64,000 nt of DNA from CAVAWX01 sp963642995 (GCA_963642995.1 CAVIIZ010000002.1:1-64000); one strand, 5' to 3'. Counted from the stretch's first letter, positions 9,213 through 17,612 are shown. Numbers and translations: made by a program. Notes: generated by a model not told the origin, from the letters alone.

Positions 9213-9734
9213 ATGGCCATCGAGTTCGCCGAGCCCATCTACGCGCAGCCCGATTTCGAGGTGCCCGCCGGCCTGACCTGGGATTACAAGACCAGGCGCG
9301 CCACAGACGAGACCGGCCGCTACCTCGAGCCTTCCAGCGGCTGGATGGTGGACCCGGACACGGGCGCCTACTACCAGCAGGGCACCGGCTACAAGTACAT
9401 CAGCTCGAACGGCGACTTCCTGCTCGACGAGGCGAACGGCGCCTTCTACGACTTCTCCGGCCAGCCCTCCGCAGGCCCCCAGCCCGATTTCGAGGTGCCC
9501 GAGATGCTCGTGTGGGACCCGATCGCGCAGATCGCCAAAGAGCCCAACACGGGCTACCGCTACGACCCGCAAAGCGGCTGGCTGATCAACGACGCCAACA
9601 ACGTCTACTACGACAAGTACACGATGTATGCCTACGACGCGGCCAAAAACCTCTTGCTCGACGAGAAGACGGGCAAGTACTACAGCATGGAAGACCCCAC
9701 CCAGGAGGTTTCCGTTGAAGGAGGGGAGGCGTAA
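9213..9734 (+). CDS. aromatic tandem-repeat protein within the molybdoenzyme operon
   Basis: I do not recognise a named family. The 173 residues contain two tandem repeats of 78 residues, each opening with QPDFEVP and continuing with WD, a TGRY/TGYRY element, SGW, YY and LLDE...G..Y elements. The repeats begin at bases 9246 and 9480. Internal spacing of about eight residues between Tyr/Phe-Gly motifs recalls eukaryotic OCRE octamer repeats, but that is only a visual likeness. The frame is open back to the gap at 9181-9190, so the ATG at 9213 may not be the true start, and no strong ribosome-binding site precedes it. The gene sits between the catalytic and Fe-S subunits and ends directly at the Fe-S subunit's start. 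Confidence 0.7.
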   Translation: MAIEFAEPIYAQPDFEVPAGLTWDYKTRRATDETGRYLEPSSGWMVDPDTGAYYQQGTGYKYISSNGDFLLDEANGAFYDFSGQPSAGPQPDFEVPEMLVWDPIAQIAKEPNTGYRYDPQSGWLINDANNVYYDKYTMYAYDAAKNLLLDEKTGKYYSMEDPTQEVSVEGGEA

Positions 9735-10295
9735 ATGACACGCTACGCAATGGTCATGGACACGCGTCGCTGCATCGGCTGCTCGTCGTGCACGGTCGCG
9801 TGCCGCACGTGGAACGAGCTTCCGATAGACGTCATCTACAATCCCGTGGTCTCGGCCGGCTGCGAGGGCGTCTGGCCCAACGTGCACCTCACCTTCAACC
9901 CGATGATATGCATGCATTGCGCCAAACCGGCCTGCGTGCCCAGCTGCCCCACGGGCGCCTCGCGCCAAGACGACGACGGCATCGTGTGGGTGAAGTACGA
10001 GCACTGCATGGGCTGCAAGGTCTGCGCGAACGCCTGCCCCTACGGCGCGCGCGACTACAACGAGGAAGAGGGCTTCATGCGCAAGTGCACGTTCTGCAAA
10101 GACCGTGTGCGCGAAGGGGAGCAGCCCCACTGCGTGAAGACCTGCCACCAGAAGGCGCGCATCTTCGGCGATTTGGACGACCCGAACTCCGAGGTCTCCA
10201 AACTGGTGAACTCGCTGCACACCGAGCGCCTGCAAGAAGACCTGGGGACCGATCCTCAGGTGTACTACATCCGCGACCTTGGAGGGAGGGCTTAA
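9735..10295 (+). CDS. four-cluster ferredoxin subunit of molybdoenzyme (DmsB/PhsB/NrfC type)
   Basis: This 186-residue protein has four cysteine groups typical of the electron-transfer subunit of DMSO-reductase-family complexes: CIGCSSCTVAC, CMHCAKPACVPSCP, CMGCKVCANACP and CTFCKDR...CVKTC. They should bind four [4Fe-4S] clusters and carry electrons between the membrane subunit and the molybdenum site. It has no signal peptide, in keeping with the catalytic subunit. The ATG follows the previous stop codon directly, and GGAGGGGAGG lies just upstream, so expression is tightly coupled. The next gene follows with the same stop-start junction, giving the order catalytic, repeat protein, Fe-S, anchor. 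Confidence 0.93.
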   Translation: MTRYAMVMDTRRCIGCSSCTVACRTWNELPIDVIYNPVVSAGCEGVWPNVHLTFNPMICMHCAKPACVPSCPTGASRQDDDGIVWVKYEHCMGCKVCANACPYGARDYNEEEGFMRKCTFCKDRVREGEQPHCVKTCHQKARIFGDLDDPNSEVSKLVNSLHTERLQEDLGTDPQVYYIRDLGGRA

Positions 10296-11381
10296 ATGAG
10301 ACGCTTTTGGATCTGGCCTATCGCCCTGTACCTGTTCTTGGGCGGCCTCGGCGGCGGCATGATGTGCTTTTCGATGGTGCTCGGCGTGATGGTGGAACCG
10401 TCCGCCATCACCTCCGGCGTCCTCACGTTCGGCGTGTTCGTCGGCTTGCTGTGCCTGGCCGTCGGCACCGCGCTGCTCGTGTTCGAACTGGGGCAGCCGA
10501 AGGTGTTCTACCGTGCGTTCGTCGCGAAGAAGGCCGTCATCAAATGGGGCGCCGTCTTCTTGTCCATCTCGATGATCTTCGGCGCGCTGTTCGTCTTGTG
10601 GGAGATCTCGTGGTTTTCGTTCTTCCCCTTCATCCCCTACGAGGGCTTCGCGCGCTTCTGCCTGACGATAGCCGGTCTCTTCGGCTCGTGCGTCATGGTC
10701 TACACGGGCGTCCTGCTCTCGTCCCTGAAGGGCCGTCCGTTCTGGAACACCCCGGCGCTGCCGATTCTGTTCACCGTGTCGGCGCTGTCCACGGGCGCGG
10801 CCTTGCTGTCCATGTGCGTGGGCGTGTGGCCTTTCCCCAACGAGTGGCTGATCGCCGACGCCGCCTCGCTGGAGTTCATCCAGACCGGGCATGAGTTCCG
10901 CGAGCTTCTGCATGTGGCAGATCGCGTCTTGATCGTGTGCGAGATGGTCGTGCTGCTGCTCTTCGTCATGTTGCAGTTCTGCGCCTCGAACAACATGGCC
11001 AAGCAGGTGGCCGACCGCTGGGTGCGCGGCTCGTGGGCGCTCTACTTCTGGGGCCTGCTGCTGGGCTGCGGCCTGCTGGTGCCCCTGCTGCTCAACCTCG
11101 CGGGCGGCTCGGCGGCCGAGGTGGCCTCGCCTGTCATCGCCTTGGCGGGTGGCTGCCTGCTGCGCTTCATGATCGTGTGGAGCAACGAGCGCCGTCTGGA
11201 GCCGGGCGAGGAGAAGTACCATTCGCGCCTGCCCAAAGGCGCCAATCCCGAGGCTTCCGGCAACGACGAGTTCATGGACTACTGGGCACCCGGTCGCGCG
11301 TATTGGACCGAGGTGAGCGCCGCACCGGCTGCCGCGCCCGTCGTGGGAGCGCATTCGGTGGCGGCTGCCGAGGAGGCCTAG
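10296..11381 (+). CDS. NrfD/PsrC-family membrane anchor subunit
   Basis: This 361-residue polytopic protein has about eight or nine hydrophobic segments and belongs to the NrfD/PsrC family, whose members exchange electrons with menaquinone and hold the Fe-S and molybdenum subunits at the membrane. The N-terminal segment WPIALYLFLGGLGGGMM is characteristic, with conserved glycines in the first helix. The C-terminal 70 residues are soluble and Ala/Pro-rich. The ATG directly follows the upstream stop, with GGAGGGAGG before it. The operon ends here: a hairpin with 9-bp arms follows 62 bases downstream. Direction of electron flow cannot be inferred from sequence. Confidence 0.92.
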   Translation: MRRFWIWPIALYLFLGGLGGGMMCFSMVLGVMVEPSAITSGVLTFGVFVGLLCLAVGTALLVFELGQPKVFYRAFVAKKAVIKWGAVFLSISMIFGALFVLWEISWFSFFPFIPYEGFARFCLTIAGLFGSCVMVYTGVLLSSLKGRPFWNTPALPILFTVSALSTGAALLSMCVGVWPFPNEWLIADAASLEFIQTGHEFRELLHVADRVLIVCEMVVLLLFVMLQFCASNNMAKQVADRWVRGSWALYFWGLLLGCGLLVPLLLNLAGGSAAEVASPVIALAGGCLLRFMIVWSNERRLEPGEEKYHSRLPKGANPEASGNDEFMDYWAPGRAYWTEVSAAPAAAPVVGAHSVAAAEEA

Positions 11382-11443
11382 GGCCTCAAAGAGACATGCG
11401 CGCCGTGCGCGGGAAACGGGGCGCGGCGCATGTGCTTGCATGG

Positions 11444-11478
11444 AACCCCGGCGCGCGGCATACGCGTTGCCGGGGTTT
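11444..11478 (+). terminator. hairpin after the first molybdoenzyme operon
   Basis: AACCCCGGC (11444-11452) pairs perfectly with GCCGGGGTT (11469-11477) across a 16-base loop that can pair further. Only three T residues follow, so it is a weak intrinsic terminator or a 3'-end stabiliser. About 170 bases without a gene follow before the next ATG. Confidence 0.55.
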
Positions 11479-11649
11479 CGCTATAGGCGCCCGTTGCGCC
11501 GCGATGCGCCTTCGAGGCGGCGCGGCGCGGCCGTGATGCGACATGGCACGAGCACATGCGCCGCAGGCCTGCTGCGATACGGCAAGACACGGCAGGGCAC
11601 GAGGCGGCGCACCGCGGCGCGTCCGACACCGGGAGAGGGGAGCGGGAAG

Positions 11650-12915
11650 ATGAGCATGGAGGTCGAGGAGAACCTGCGGGGTTTTGCCGATGCGTGCCTG
11701 CGCTGCGGCTTGTGCGCGCGCACCGACTGCGGCAATTTTCCCGAAGGCACCCCGGACCTGGGCGAGATATGCGCTTCGCTGCTGGAAGGCGATGAGGAGC
11801 GGAGGCATTTTCCCTTCACCTGCGCCTTGTGCGGGCGCTGCACCGCGCATTGCCCTGCCGGCCTGCGCGTCTTCGACATGTGCAAGCCCGCCCGCGCCCT
11901 CGTGCTGGAAAGGCACCCCGAGCTGCGCGGCCTGTACCGCAAGTTTCGCACGGATTTGAAATACAACCTCTTCAGCATGCTGAAAAGCCACCGCGCCCAC
12001 GGCGACATGGACCACATCTCGCTTGTGGAAGGCGCGGCAGACCTCGGCGGGCAGGCGGATGCGACCGCGTTTTTCCCGGGATGCGCGCTTTTCGCCTACG
12101 CCCCCGAGCTGACGGCGGCGGTGGCGGGGTGGTTGCGCGAGGAGCGCATCGCGTCGCGCACCCTCACCTTCTGCTGCGGGGCGACTTTCTACGACCCCGG
12201 GTTCTTCGCCGAGTTCGACGCCTACCGCGTGGGCGTGCAGGGTTTTTTGGCCGAAGCGGGCATAGAGCGCCTCGTCATCACCTGCCCGCATTGCGAACGC
12301 CTCTTGCCCGAGCTGCTCGAGGGGACGGGCGTCGAGCTCGTGCGCCTGCCCGAGCTTTTGCGCGAGCGCGGCAAGCTGGCCGGCACGGCGGGCACCCTCA
12401 CCGTGCACGACGCCTGCTACGACCGCGAGGCCGGGGTCTACGGGGCGGCGGCGCGCGAGCTGTACCCGGATGCGCGGGTCGTCGAGATGGCGCACAACCG
12501 CGTCGACACCATGTGCTGCGGCGGCGGCGGCATGGTCAGCGTCTATGCCCGCGATTTTTGCGAGTACCGCAGGCTCATGCGCTTGGCCGAGGTGGACGGC
12601 GCGGGCGCGGACATGTGCCTGTCCACATGCTTTTCCTGCGTGAACTCCATGCAGCGCTCCATACGCGAGATCCCCGTGCGCCACTACCTGGAGCCGGTTT
12701 TCGAGGTGAAGGTGGATTGGCCTGCCGTCTACGCGAGCGTGGACGCGCTCTACGCCGACCCGCGCACGCAGGGGCTCTACGCCTTGCGCGAGCCGGTGTT
12801 CGAGGGGCAGGCCGTCCCGGACGAGCCGGATGCGGCAAGCGGCGCCGCCGGATCGGGCGAGGCGGGCACGCCGGCCGACGGGGCGAACGCGGCCGCGGAG
12901 GGAGACGGAGCCTGA
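11650..12915 (+). CDS. heterodisulfide reductase/GlpC-like Fe-S protein with CCG domains
   Basis: This 421-residue protein has a ferredoxin-like N-terminus with two cysteine groups (CLRCGLCARTDC and CALCGRCTAHCP), then two cysteine-rich CCG regions (FFPGC...FCCGATF and HDACY...MCCGGGGM). This is the layout of HdrD, GlpC and LutA-type proteins, which pass electrons to disulfides or quinones. No transmembrane segment is evident, so a partner or peripheral attachment is needed. The last 35 residues are an Ala/Gly-rich tail. The ATG at 11650 is taken as start because homology begins just after it, although the frame is open upstream. It leads the second redox gene run, 41 bases before the interrupted molybdoenzyme, and is probably its electron partner. 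Confidence 0.85.
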   Translation: MSMEVEENLRGFADACLRCGLCARTDCGNFPEGTPDLGEICASLLEGDEERRHFPFTCALCGRCTAHCPAGLRVFDMCKPARALVLERHPELRGLYRKFRTDLKYNLFSMLKSHRAHGDMDHISLVEGAADLGGQADATAFFPGCALFAYAPELTAAVAGWLREERIASRTLTFCCGATFYDPGFFAEFDAYRVGVQGFLAEAGIERLVITCPHCERLLPELLEGTGVELVRLPELLRERGKLAGTAGTLTVHDACYDREAGVYGAAARELYPDARVVEMAHNRVDTMCCGGGGMVSVYARDFCEYRRLMRLAEVDGAGADMCLSTCFSCVNSMQRSIREIPVRHYLEPVFEVKVDWPAVYASVDALYADPRTQGLYALREPVFEGQAVPDEPDAASGAAGSGEAGTPADGANAAAEGDGA

Positions 12916-12956
12916 GCGCGCACCTCCTTTCACGGAGGGCCTCGCGCGATTTCACC

Positions 12957-14042
12957 ATGACAAGCGATATCCGTAAAACCAACTGCCACTACTGCGGCTA
13001 CCTGTGCGCCTTCGAGGCGCGCGTGCAAGACGGGCGCATCGTCGAGTTCACCCCCGACGCCACGCGCTACCCCTACGACCCGTCCGTCTCGGCGCGCTGC
13101 CCGCGGTGGCGTTTGAACGTCGAGAAGCTCTACGACGAAAACCGGGTGAACTACCCGCTGCGGCGCGTCGGCGAGCGGGGCAGCGGAAAGTTCGAGCGCG
13201 TCTCCTGGGACGAGGCCCTCTCCGACATAGCCGCGCGCCTGCGCGCCCTCATCGACGAGTACGGCGGCCGGACCGTGGCCTCTGCCATAGGAGGCCCCCA
13301 TGCCGTCTACTGGCCGCTGCACCGCCTGATGAGCTTCATCGGCAGCCCGAACAACATGGGCATAGGGCCTATATGCTGGAACCCGCGTATATGGATGGAC
13401 ACGCTGACCTACGGCTGGTCCATCGAGTGCGACCTGCGCCCGGGCCTCACGGGCTGCCTCGTCTTGTGGGGCACCAACCCGGCGCAAAGCGACAACTCGC
13501 TGTTCTGGCGCAACGTCGCGCGCTACGCCCGCGACGGCGGCAAGCTCGTCGTCGTGGACACGCGCCTGTCCGAGACGGCCATGAAGGCCGACGTGTGGCT
13601 GCACCCCTTTCCGGGCACCGACATCGTGCTCGCCTACGCGCTCGCGCGCATCATCATCGAGGAAGGGCGCGCAGACGACGAGTTCGTCGAGGAGTGGTGC
13701 TACGGCTTCGAGGAGTTCAAGCGGGCCGCCTTCGCGCGCAGCCTGGAGGAAGCCGCCGAGATCACGGAGGTCTCGGTCGAGGACATGCGCGCCGCCGCGC
13801 GGGCATACGCAGGCGACTATCCGGCCGGCCTGCTCTCCGGGCGCGGCGTCGACCAGATAGGCCCCAACACCGCGCCGCTGCACAGGGTGCTGGCCGCGTT
13901 GCGCGCCATCACGGGCAACGTGGACGTGCCGGGCGCCTGCTGCATCAACGAGGCGCCGCGCTTCATGTCCGAGCTGGAGCTGGAGGGCAGCCTGGAGCTG
14001 TCCGCGCAGGCCCGGGCGCAGTGCCTGAACGAGCCGGACTGA
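12957..14042 (+). CDS. molybdopterin oxidoreductase, N-terminal part up to an in-frame TGA
   Basis: These 361 residues are the N-terminal half of a DMSO-reductase-family enzyme. The [4Fe-4S] ligands are C10, C13, C17 and C48, and the residue at the metal-ligand position is C140 (GPICWNP). There is no Tat signal. The frame meets TGA at 14040-14042, codon 362, and continues open in the same frame to 15176 with the expected C-terminal half. The TGA is far from the metal site where catalytic selenocysteine occurs in formate dehydrogenases. A nonsense change (for example from CGA), a sequencing error, or unusual selenocysteine insertion are the options. I think loss or error is more likely. Confidence 0.8.
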   Translation: MTSDIRKTNCHYCGYLCAFEARVQDGRIVEFTPDATRYPYDPSVSARCPRWRLNVEKLYDENRVNYPLRRVGERGSGKFERVSWDEALSDIAARLRALIDEYGGRTVASAIGGPHAVYWPLHRLMSFIGSPNNMGIGPICWNPRIWMDTLTYGWSIECDLRPGLTGCLVLWGTNPAQSDNSLFWRNVARYARDGGKLVVVDTRLSETAMKADVWLHPFPGTDIVLAYALARIIIEEGRADDEFVEEWCYGFEEFKRAAFARSLEEAAEITEVSVEDMRAAARAYAGDYPAGLLSGRGVDQIGPNTAPLHRVLAALRAITGNVDVPGACCINEAPRFMSELELEGSLELSAQARAQCLNEPD

Positions 14043-14111
14043 GGCCTGCAAAGCTACACGGGCTGGGAGCTGGCCGACGCGCGCACGGCAAAGCTCGGCA
14101 GGCGCCTGCCC

Positions 14112-15176
14112 ATGCGCTATCTGACGAGCGCCCTGCCGCAGCGCGTGTGGGAGGCCGCCGTTTCGGAGAAGCCCTACCGCGTGAGCGCCCTTGTCGTGGA
14201 CGCGGCCAACCCGCTTGTCACCTACGCCGACACCGCCCTCGTGCGCCGGGCGCTCGCGGCCATGGAGCTGGTCGTCGTGCTGGAGTTCGTCATGACACCC
14301 ACGGCGCAGATGGCCGACTACGTGCTGCCGGCCGCCGCCGCGCTCGAGCATCCCTGCCTGCAGGCCATGGGCGGCGTGTCGGATTTCTGCTACGGCGGGC
14401 CTGCCGCCGTGGAGCCGCAGTTCGAGCGTCGCGAGGATTACGCGATAGTGCGCGAGCTGGCGTTGCGCCTGGGCGACGCGCCCGAGAGCTGGCCTGCGCG
14501 CGATTTGTCCGAAGAGCTTGCCCGCATGCTCGAGCCGGTCGGCATGAGCTGGGAGGATTTCTGCACGGTGGGGCTATGCGCCGGCGAGAGGCGCTACCGC
14601 AAGCACCTGGAGCGCGACCCCGCCACGGGCAAGCCGGCGGGCTTTGCCACCCAAAGCGGCAAGGTCGAGCTGGCAAACCCCTTCCTCGACAGCCTGGGCG
14701 CCGGCCGCGTCGCCTCGTTCACCCCCGTGCCGCAGGTGCACGAGGGGCGCAGCGCCGACCCGCAGGCCGTCGTGCTCATCACCGGCGCGCGCAAGCAGCC
14801 CTATTGGGCCTCGTCGTATTTCGAGGTGCCCGCGATGCGCGCGCGCCACCCCGAGCCGCTCGTCGAGATGTCGCAGGCCACGGCAGACGCGCTGGGGCTT
14901 TCCGAGGGCGATTGGGCGCTCATATCGCGTCTGGACGCCCCCGAGACCAAAATCGTGCAGCGCGTGCATATCGCGCCCATGGTCGATGGTGTAGCATCTG
15001 CCGAGTACGGATGGTGGTTTCCCGAGCAGGCAGGCGGCGCGCCGGGTTTTTCCGGCCTCTACGACAGCAACGTCAACCTGCTCACGCGCGGCACGGTCGA
15101 GGGCAAGCCCGAACCGCTCATAGGCACGTGGATCTACAACGGCATACCCTGCCGCATCGAAAGGAAGGGAGATTGA
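14112..15176 (+). CDS. molybdopterin oxidoreductase, C-terminal part after the in-frame TGA
   Basis: This is the same reading frame as the upstream half, and 14043-14111 is also open and family-like (for example SYTGWELADA). The first internal ATG is at 14112, with no convincing ribosome-binding site, so independent translation is doubtful. The 354 residues contain the rest of the molybdopterin-binding domain (AANPLVTYAD, FVMTPTAQMADYVLPAAA) and the C-terminal dinucleotide-binding domain (TGARKQPYWASSYFEVP, EYGWWFPEQ). With the N-terminal half the full product would be 739 residues, a normal length for the family. The downstream transferase starts one base after its stop, so the gene order of an intact operon is retained. 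Confidence 0.8.
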   Translation: MRYLTSALPQRVWEAAVSEKPYRVSALVVDAANPLVTYADTALVRRALAAMELVVVLEFVMTPTAQMADYVLPAAAALEHPCLQAMGGVSDFCYGGPAAVEPQFERREDYAIVRELALRLGDAPESWPARDLSEELARMLEPVGMSWEDFCTVGLCAGERRYRKHLERDPATGKPAGFATQSGKVELANPFLDSLGAGRVASFTPVPQVHEGRSADPQAVVLITGARKQPYWASSYFEVPAMRARHPEPLVEMSQATADALGLSEGDWALISRLDAPETKIVQRVHIAPMVDGVASAEYGWWFPEQAGGAPGFSGLYDSNVNLLTRGTVEGKPEPLIGTWIYNGIPCRIERKGD

Positions 15177-15177
15177 G

Positions 15178-16101
15178 GTGCAAGAGAAGAAGTACGCGAT
15201 CCTCGTTTTCAGCAAGCCGCCCATCCCCGGTCTGGTGAAGACGCGCCTGACGCGGCAGCGCGGCGGCATCTTCACCGAGGAGCAGGCCGCGCAGTTCTTC
15301 AAGCGCAGCCTGTGGGACGTCACCGAGCTGGCCATGTGGTGCATGGACGACCTGGCCGAGATGAACCGCCTGGAGCGCGAGGCTTCCGCCGGCGCCCCGC
15401 GGCGCACCTACGACCTCTTCATCTCGACCACGCCCGCGGAAAACGTGCAGCTGATGAAGGACACGATAGGCGAGATAGGCAACTGGCCGCACGAGATCCA
15501 CTACATGACGGACAAGGGCGCGAGTTTCGACGAGCATTTCAACGGCGCCTTCCAGGAGCTCTTCGACCAGGGCTACGAGGCCATCGTCTCCATCGGCGCC
15601 GACATCCCCACCCTGCCGCGCACGCATGTCTCGCAGGCCTTCCAGTGGCTCGACTACTTCAGCGAGGTCTTGGGCACGCCCGGTTTCGTGCAGGCGCCGT
15701 GCCAGGAATGCGGCACGAGCCTCGTGGGCTACAACTACGACACGCCCATCGACCACACGGGCATCTACTACAACATGGACGGGCGCCCGGCGCTGGACGG
15801 CTACGTTGAAAAGCTCGACGAGAAGGGCATCCCCAACGCCTATCTCACCCCGGTGGCAGACGTCGACGAGCCGGAAGACCTCGCGCATTGCCTGTCGTGC
15901 GCACGTGCCCTGGCGCAAGCGGCCGAGTACCAGACGGGCATCTACGTGCCGCGCCGCGTGGTCGAGTGGGCAAACGCCGTCGGATTGCGCGTCTCGACGC
16001 CGCCCAACGCAAACCACGACCCGCGCCAATATCTCGACGACGAGGTGACGGGCGCCGACGCCCCGGCTTTGCCCGCCGAGCCCACCGAGGGCATACTCTA
16101 G
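15178..16101 (+). CDS. TIGR04282/DUF2064-family GT-A-fold transferase
   Basis: This 307-residue protein begins with LVFSKPPIPGLVKTRLT, the nucleotide-sugar or nucleotide-binding signature of the DUF2064/TIGR04282 family, and has the GADIPTLP metal-binding region near residue 140. Relatives are called arsenosugar-type glycosyltransferases by context and resemble the nucleotidyltransferases CofC and MobA in fold. It is longer than the usual 200-230 residues, with extra sequence after residue 235. The GTG start lies one base after the preceding stop, with AAGGAAGGGAG upstream. Its position between a molybdoenzyme and a radical SAM enzyme is unusual. Substrate and product are unknown; a cofactor-modifying role is only a hypothesis. 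Confidence 0.75.
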   Translation: MQEKKYAILVFSKPPIPGLVKTRLTRQRGGIFTEEQAAQFFKRSLWDVTELAMWCMDDLAEMNRLEREASAGAPRRTYDLFISTTPAENVQLMKDTIGEIGNWPHEIHYMTDKGASFDEHFNGAFQELFDQGYEAIVSIGADIPTLPRTHVSQAFQWLDYFSEVLGTPGFVQAPCQECGTSLVGYNYDTPIDHTGIYYNMDGRPALDGYVEKLDEKGIPNAYLTPVADVDEPEDLAHCLSCARALAQAAEYQTGIYVPRRVVEWANAVGLRVSTPPNANHDPRQYLDDEVTGADAPALPAEPTEGIL

Positions 16102-16103
16102 AG

Positions 16104-17495
16104 ATGGCGGAGGCGACGCCGCGGGATATGCCTGCAACGTGCGCGCCGCAGGCGGCGGGGCACGGCATGTCCGAGACGTGCGCGGGCGGGAAGGGAGAGC
16201 GCGTCTTGCACACGGTGCACGCGCTGTGCCCGCATTGCCTCGAGGTCTTGCCCGCCGAGGTCTACGCGGACGCCGCCGGCGTGGTCTGGATGCGCCGCAC
16301 CTGCTCTGCGCACGGGCAGACGACCACCTACGTGTGGCCGGACGCCGAACACTACGAGTGGCTGCGCGGCATGCACACGGACCCCACGGCACCGAAGGTG
16401 CGCGACAAACCCGTCGTGGACGCCTGCTGCAAGAGCTGCGGCCTGTGCCCCAGGCACTTGCGGCGCGGCACGCTCGTGGAGATAGAGGTCACGCGCCGCT
16501 GCAACGCGAAATGCCCCGTGTGCTTCATGAGCGCCGATTTCCCCACCGACGGCATCAGCTTCGAGCAGATAGAGGGGCTCGTGGCCACGCTCGCCCGCGA
16601 CGTCGGCCCGGAGACCGGCCTGCAGATCACGGGCGGCGAGCCTTGCGTGCGCGCCGATTTGCCCGAGGTGGTGAAGATGGCGCGCTCCTACGGGTTTCGC
16701 GGCATCGAGGTCAACACCAACGGCATCGTGCTCGGGCGCAGCCGCGAGTACCTGCAAAAGCTCGTCGACGCCGGCATCACGGGGGTCTACCTGTCCTTCG
16801 ACGGCACCGACGAGGAGCCCTACGAGGCCATATGCGGCAACGCGGCGATGCTGTCCGACAAGCTTGCCTGCATCGAGAACTGCCGCGCCGTCGGCATCGA
16901 GGTCATCTTGTGCATGACCATCGTGAAAGGCGTCAACGACCACCTGGTGGGGCAGGTCATAGATTTTGCCTGGGAAAACAACGACATCGTGCTGGGGGTC
17001 GCCCTGCAGCCGGCGTTCATCTCCGGGAGATTCGAGCCGGATCGCCGCGCGCCCTACACGGCAGGCGACACGATCTTCGGCATCGAGGAGCAGACGGACG
17101 GGCGCATCCGCGTGCCCGACATCATGCCGCTGGGCTGCTCGGATCCGCTGTGCGACACGGGCACCTTCCTCGTCGCCGCGCCGGATGGCTCCTACACCCC
17201 GGCCACGCGCGGACTCACCCGCGAGGAGTACCTGGAGTACTTCGACTCGGCCAGCCCCCAGGGCTCGGTGCTGCCCGACATCCTCTACAAGAAGGGCGTG
17301 GACCTGCGGCGCGGCGTGAGCCTCATCATCATGAACTACATGGACGCGATGTCGGCGACGACGGAGCGCATGCGCGAATGCTCCATGCTCGTCACGATGA
17401 AAGACGGGCGCATCATCCCGTTTTGCAGCTACCAGATGACCGATGCTTGCGGCAGGCGCCTCTACGAGATGTGGGGCACCGGCCCTGACGACTGA
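16104..17495 (+). CDS. radical SAM protein, COG1964/MJ0619-like
   Basis: This 463-residue protein has the radical SAM motif CNAKCPVC (C133, C137, C140) and a GGEP motif near residue 175. Before it are cysteines typical of the COG1964 group: LCPHC (42, 45), TCSAHG (67) and CCKSCGLCPRH (108-115), which suggest extra Fe-S clusters. Studied relatives in archaea methylate pterins or join lipid chains at unreactive carbons. The transferase gene ends two bases upstream, so the two are co-operonic. The start is uncertain: ATGs at 16104, 16128 and 16167 are in frame and none has a strong ribosome-binding site. The reaction here is unknown. Confidence 0.82.
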   Translation: MAEATPRDMPATCAPQAAGHGMSETCAGGKGERVLHTVHALCPHCLEVLPAEVYADAAGVVWMRRTCSAHGQTTTYVWPDAEHYEWLRGMHTDPTAPKVRDKPVVDACCKSCGLCPRHLRRGTLVEIEVTRRCNAKCPVCFMSADFPTDGISFEQIEGLVATLARDVGPETGLQITGGEPCVRADLPEVVKMARSYGFRGIEVNTNGIVLGRSREYLQKLVDAGITGVYLSFDGTDEEPYEAICGNAAMLSDKLACIENCRAVGIEVILCMTIVKGVNDHLVGQVIDFAWENNDIVLGVALQPAFISGRFEPDRRAPYTAGDTIFGIEEQTDGRIRVPDIMPLGCSDPLCDTGTFLVAAPDGSYTPATRGLTREEYLEYFDSASPQGSVLPDILYKKGVDLRRGVSLIIMNYMDAMSATTERMRECSMLVTMKDGRIIPFCSYQMTDACGRRLYEMWGTGPDD

Positions 17496-17606
17496 GGCCT
17501 GCCGCGCCTTGCCGTATGGGCTGCCGCGCCCTCCTCGGCCCGCGCCGCCTCCGTTTCGATGCCGTGACGTTCGGCGCGCCTGCCGTATCGCCTGCCTGCC
17601 GAAGTG

Positions 17607-17612
17607 TAGAAT
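17607..17612 (+). promoter_or_regulatory. -10 element for the aldo/keto reductase gene
   Basis: TGTAGAAT ends at 17612, in the 156-base gap after the radical SAM gene, and 39 bases precede the likely ATG at 17652. The same GTAGAAT element precedes the NUDIX gene at 49613. No -35 was recognised. Confidence 0.4.

Noticed and set aside
14040..14042. Standard catalytic selenocysteine
   Set aside because: The metal-ligand position is already filled by Cys 140, and codon 362 is in the middle of the chain, not near the active site known from formate dehydrogenases.
12957..15176. Two independent genes for the two halves of the molybdoenzyme
   Set aside because: The second half lacks a good start signal and the sequence between TGA and its first ATG is still family-like, so one ancestral gene is more likely.
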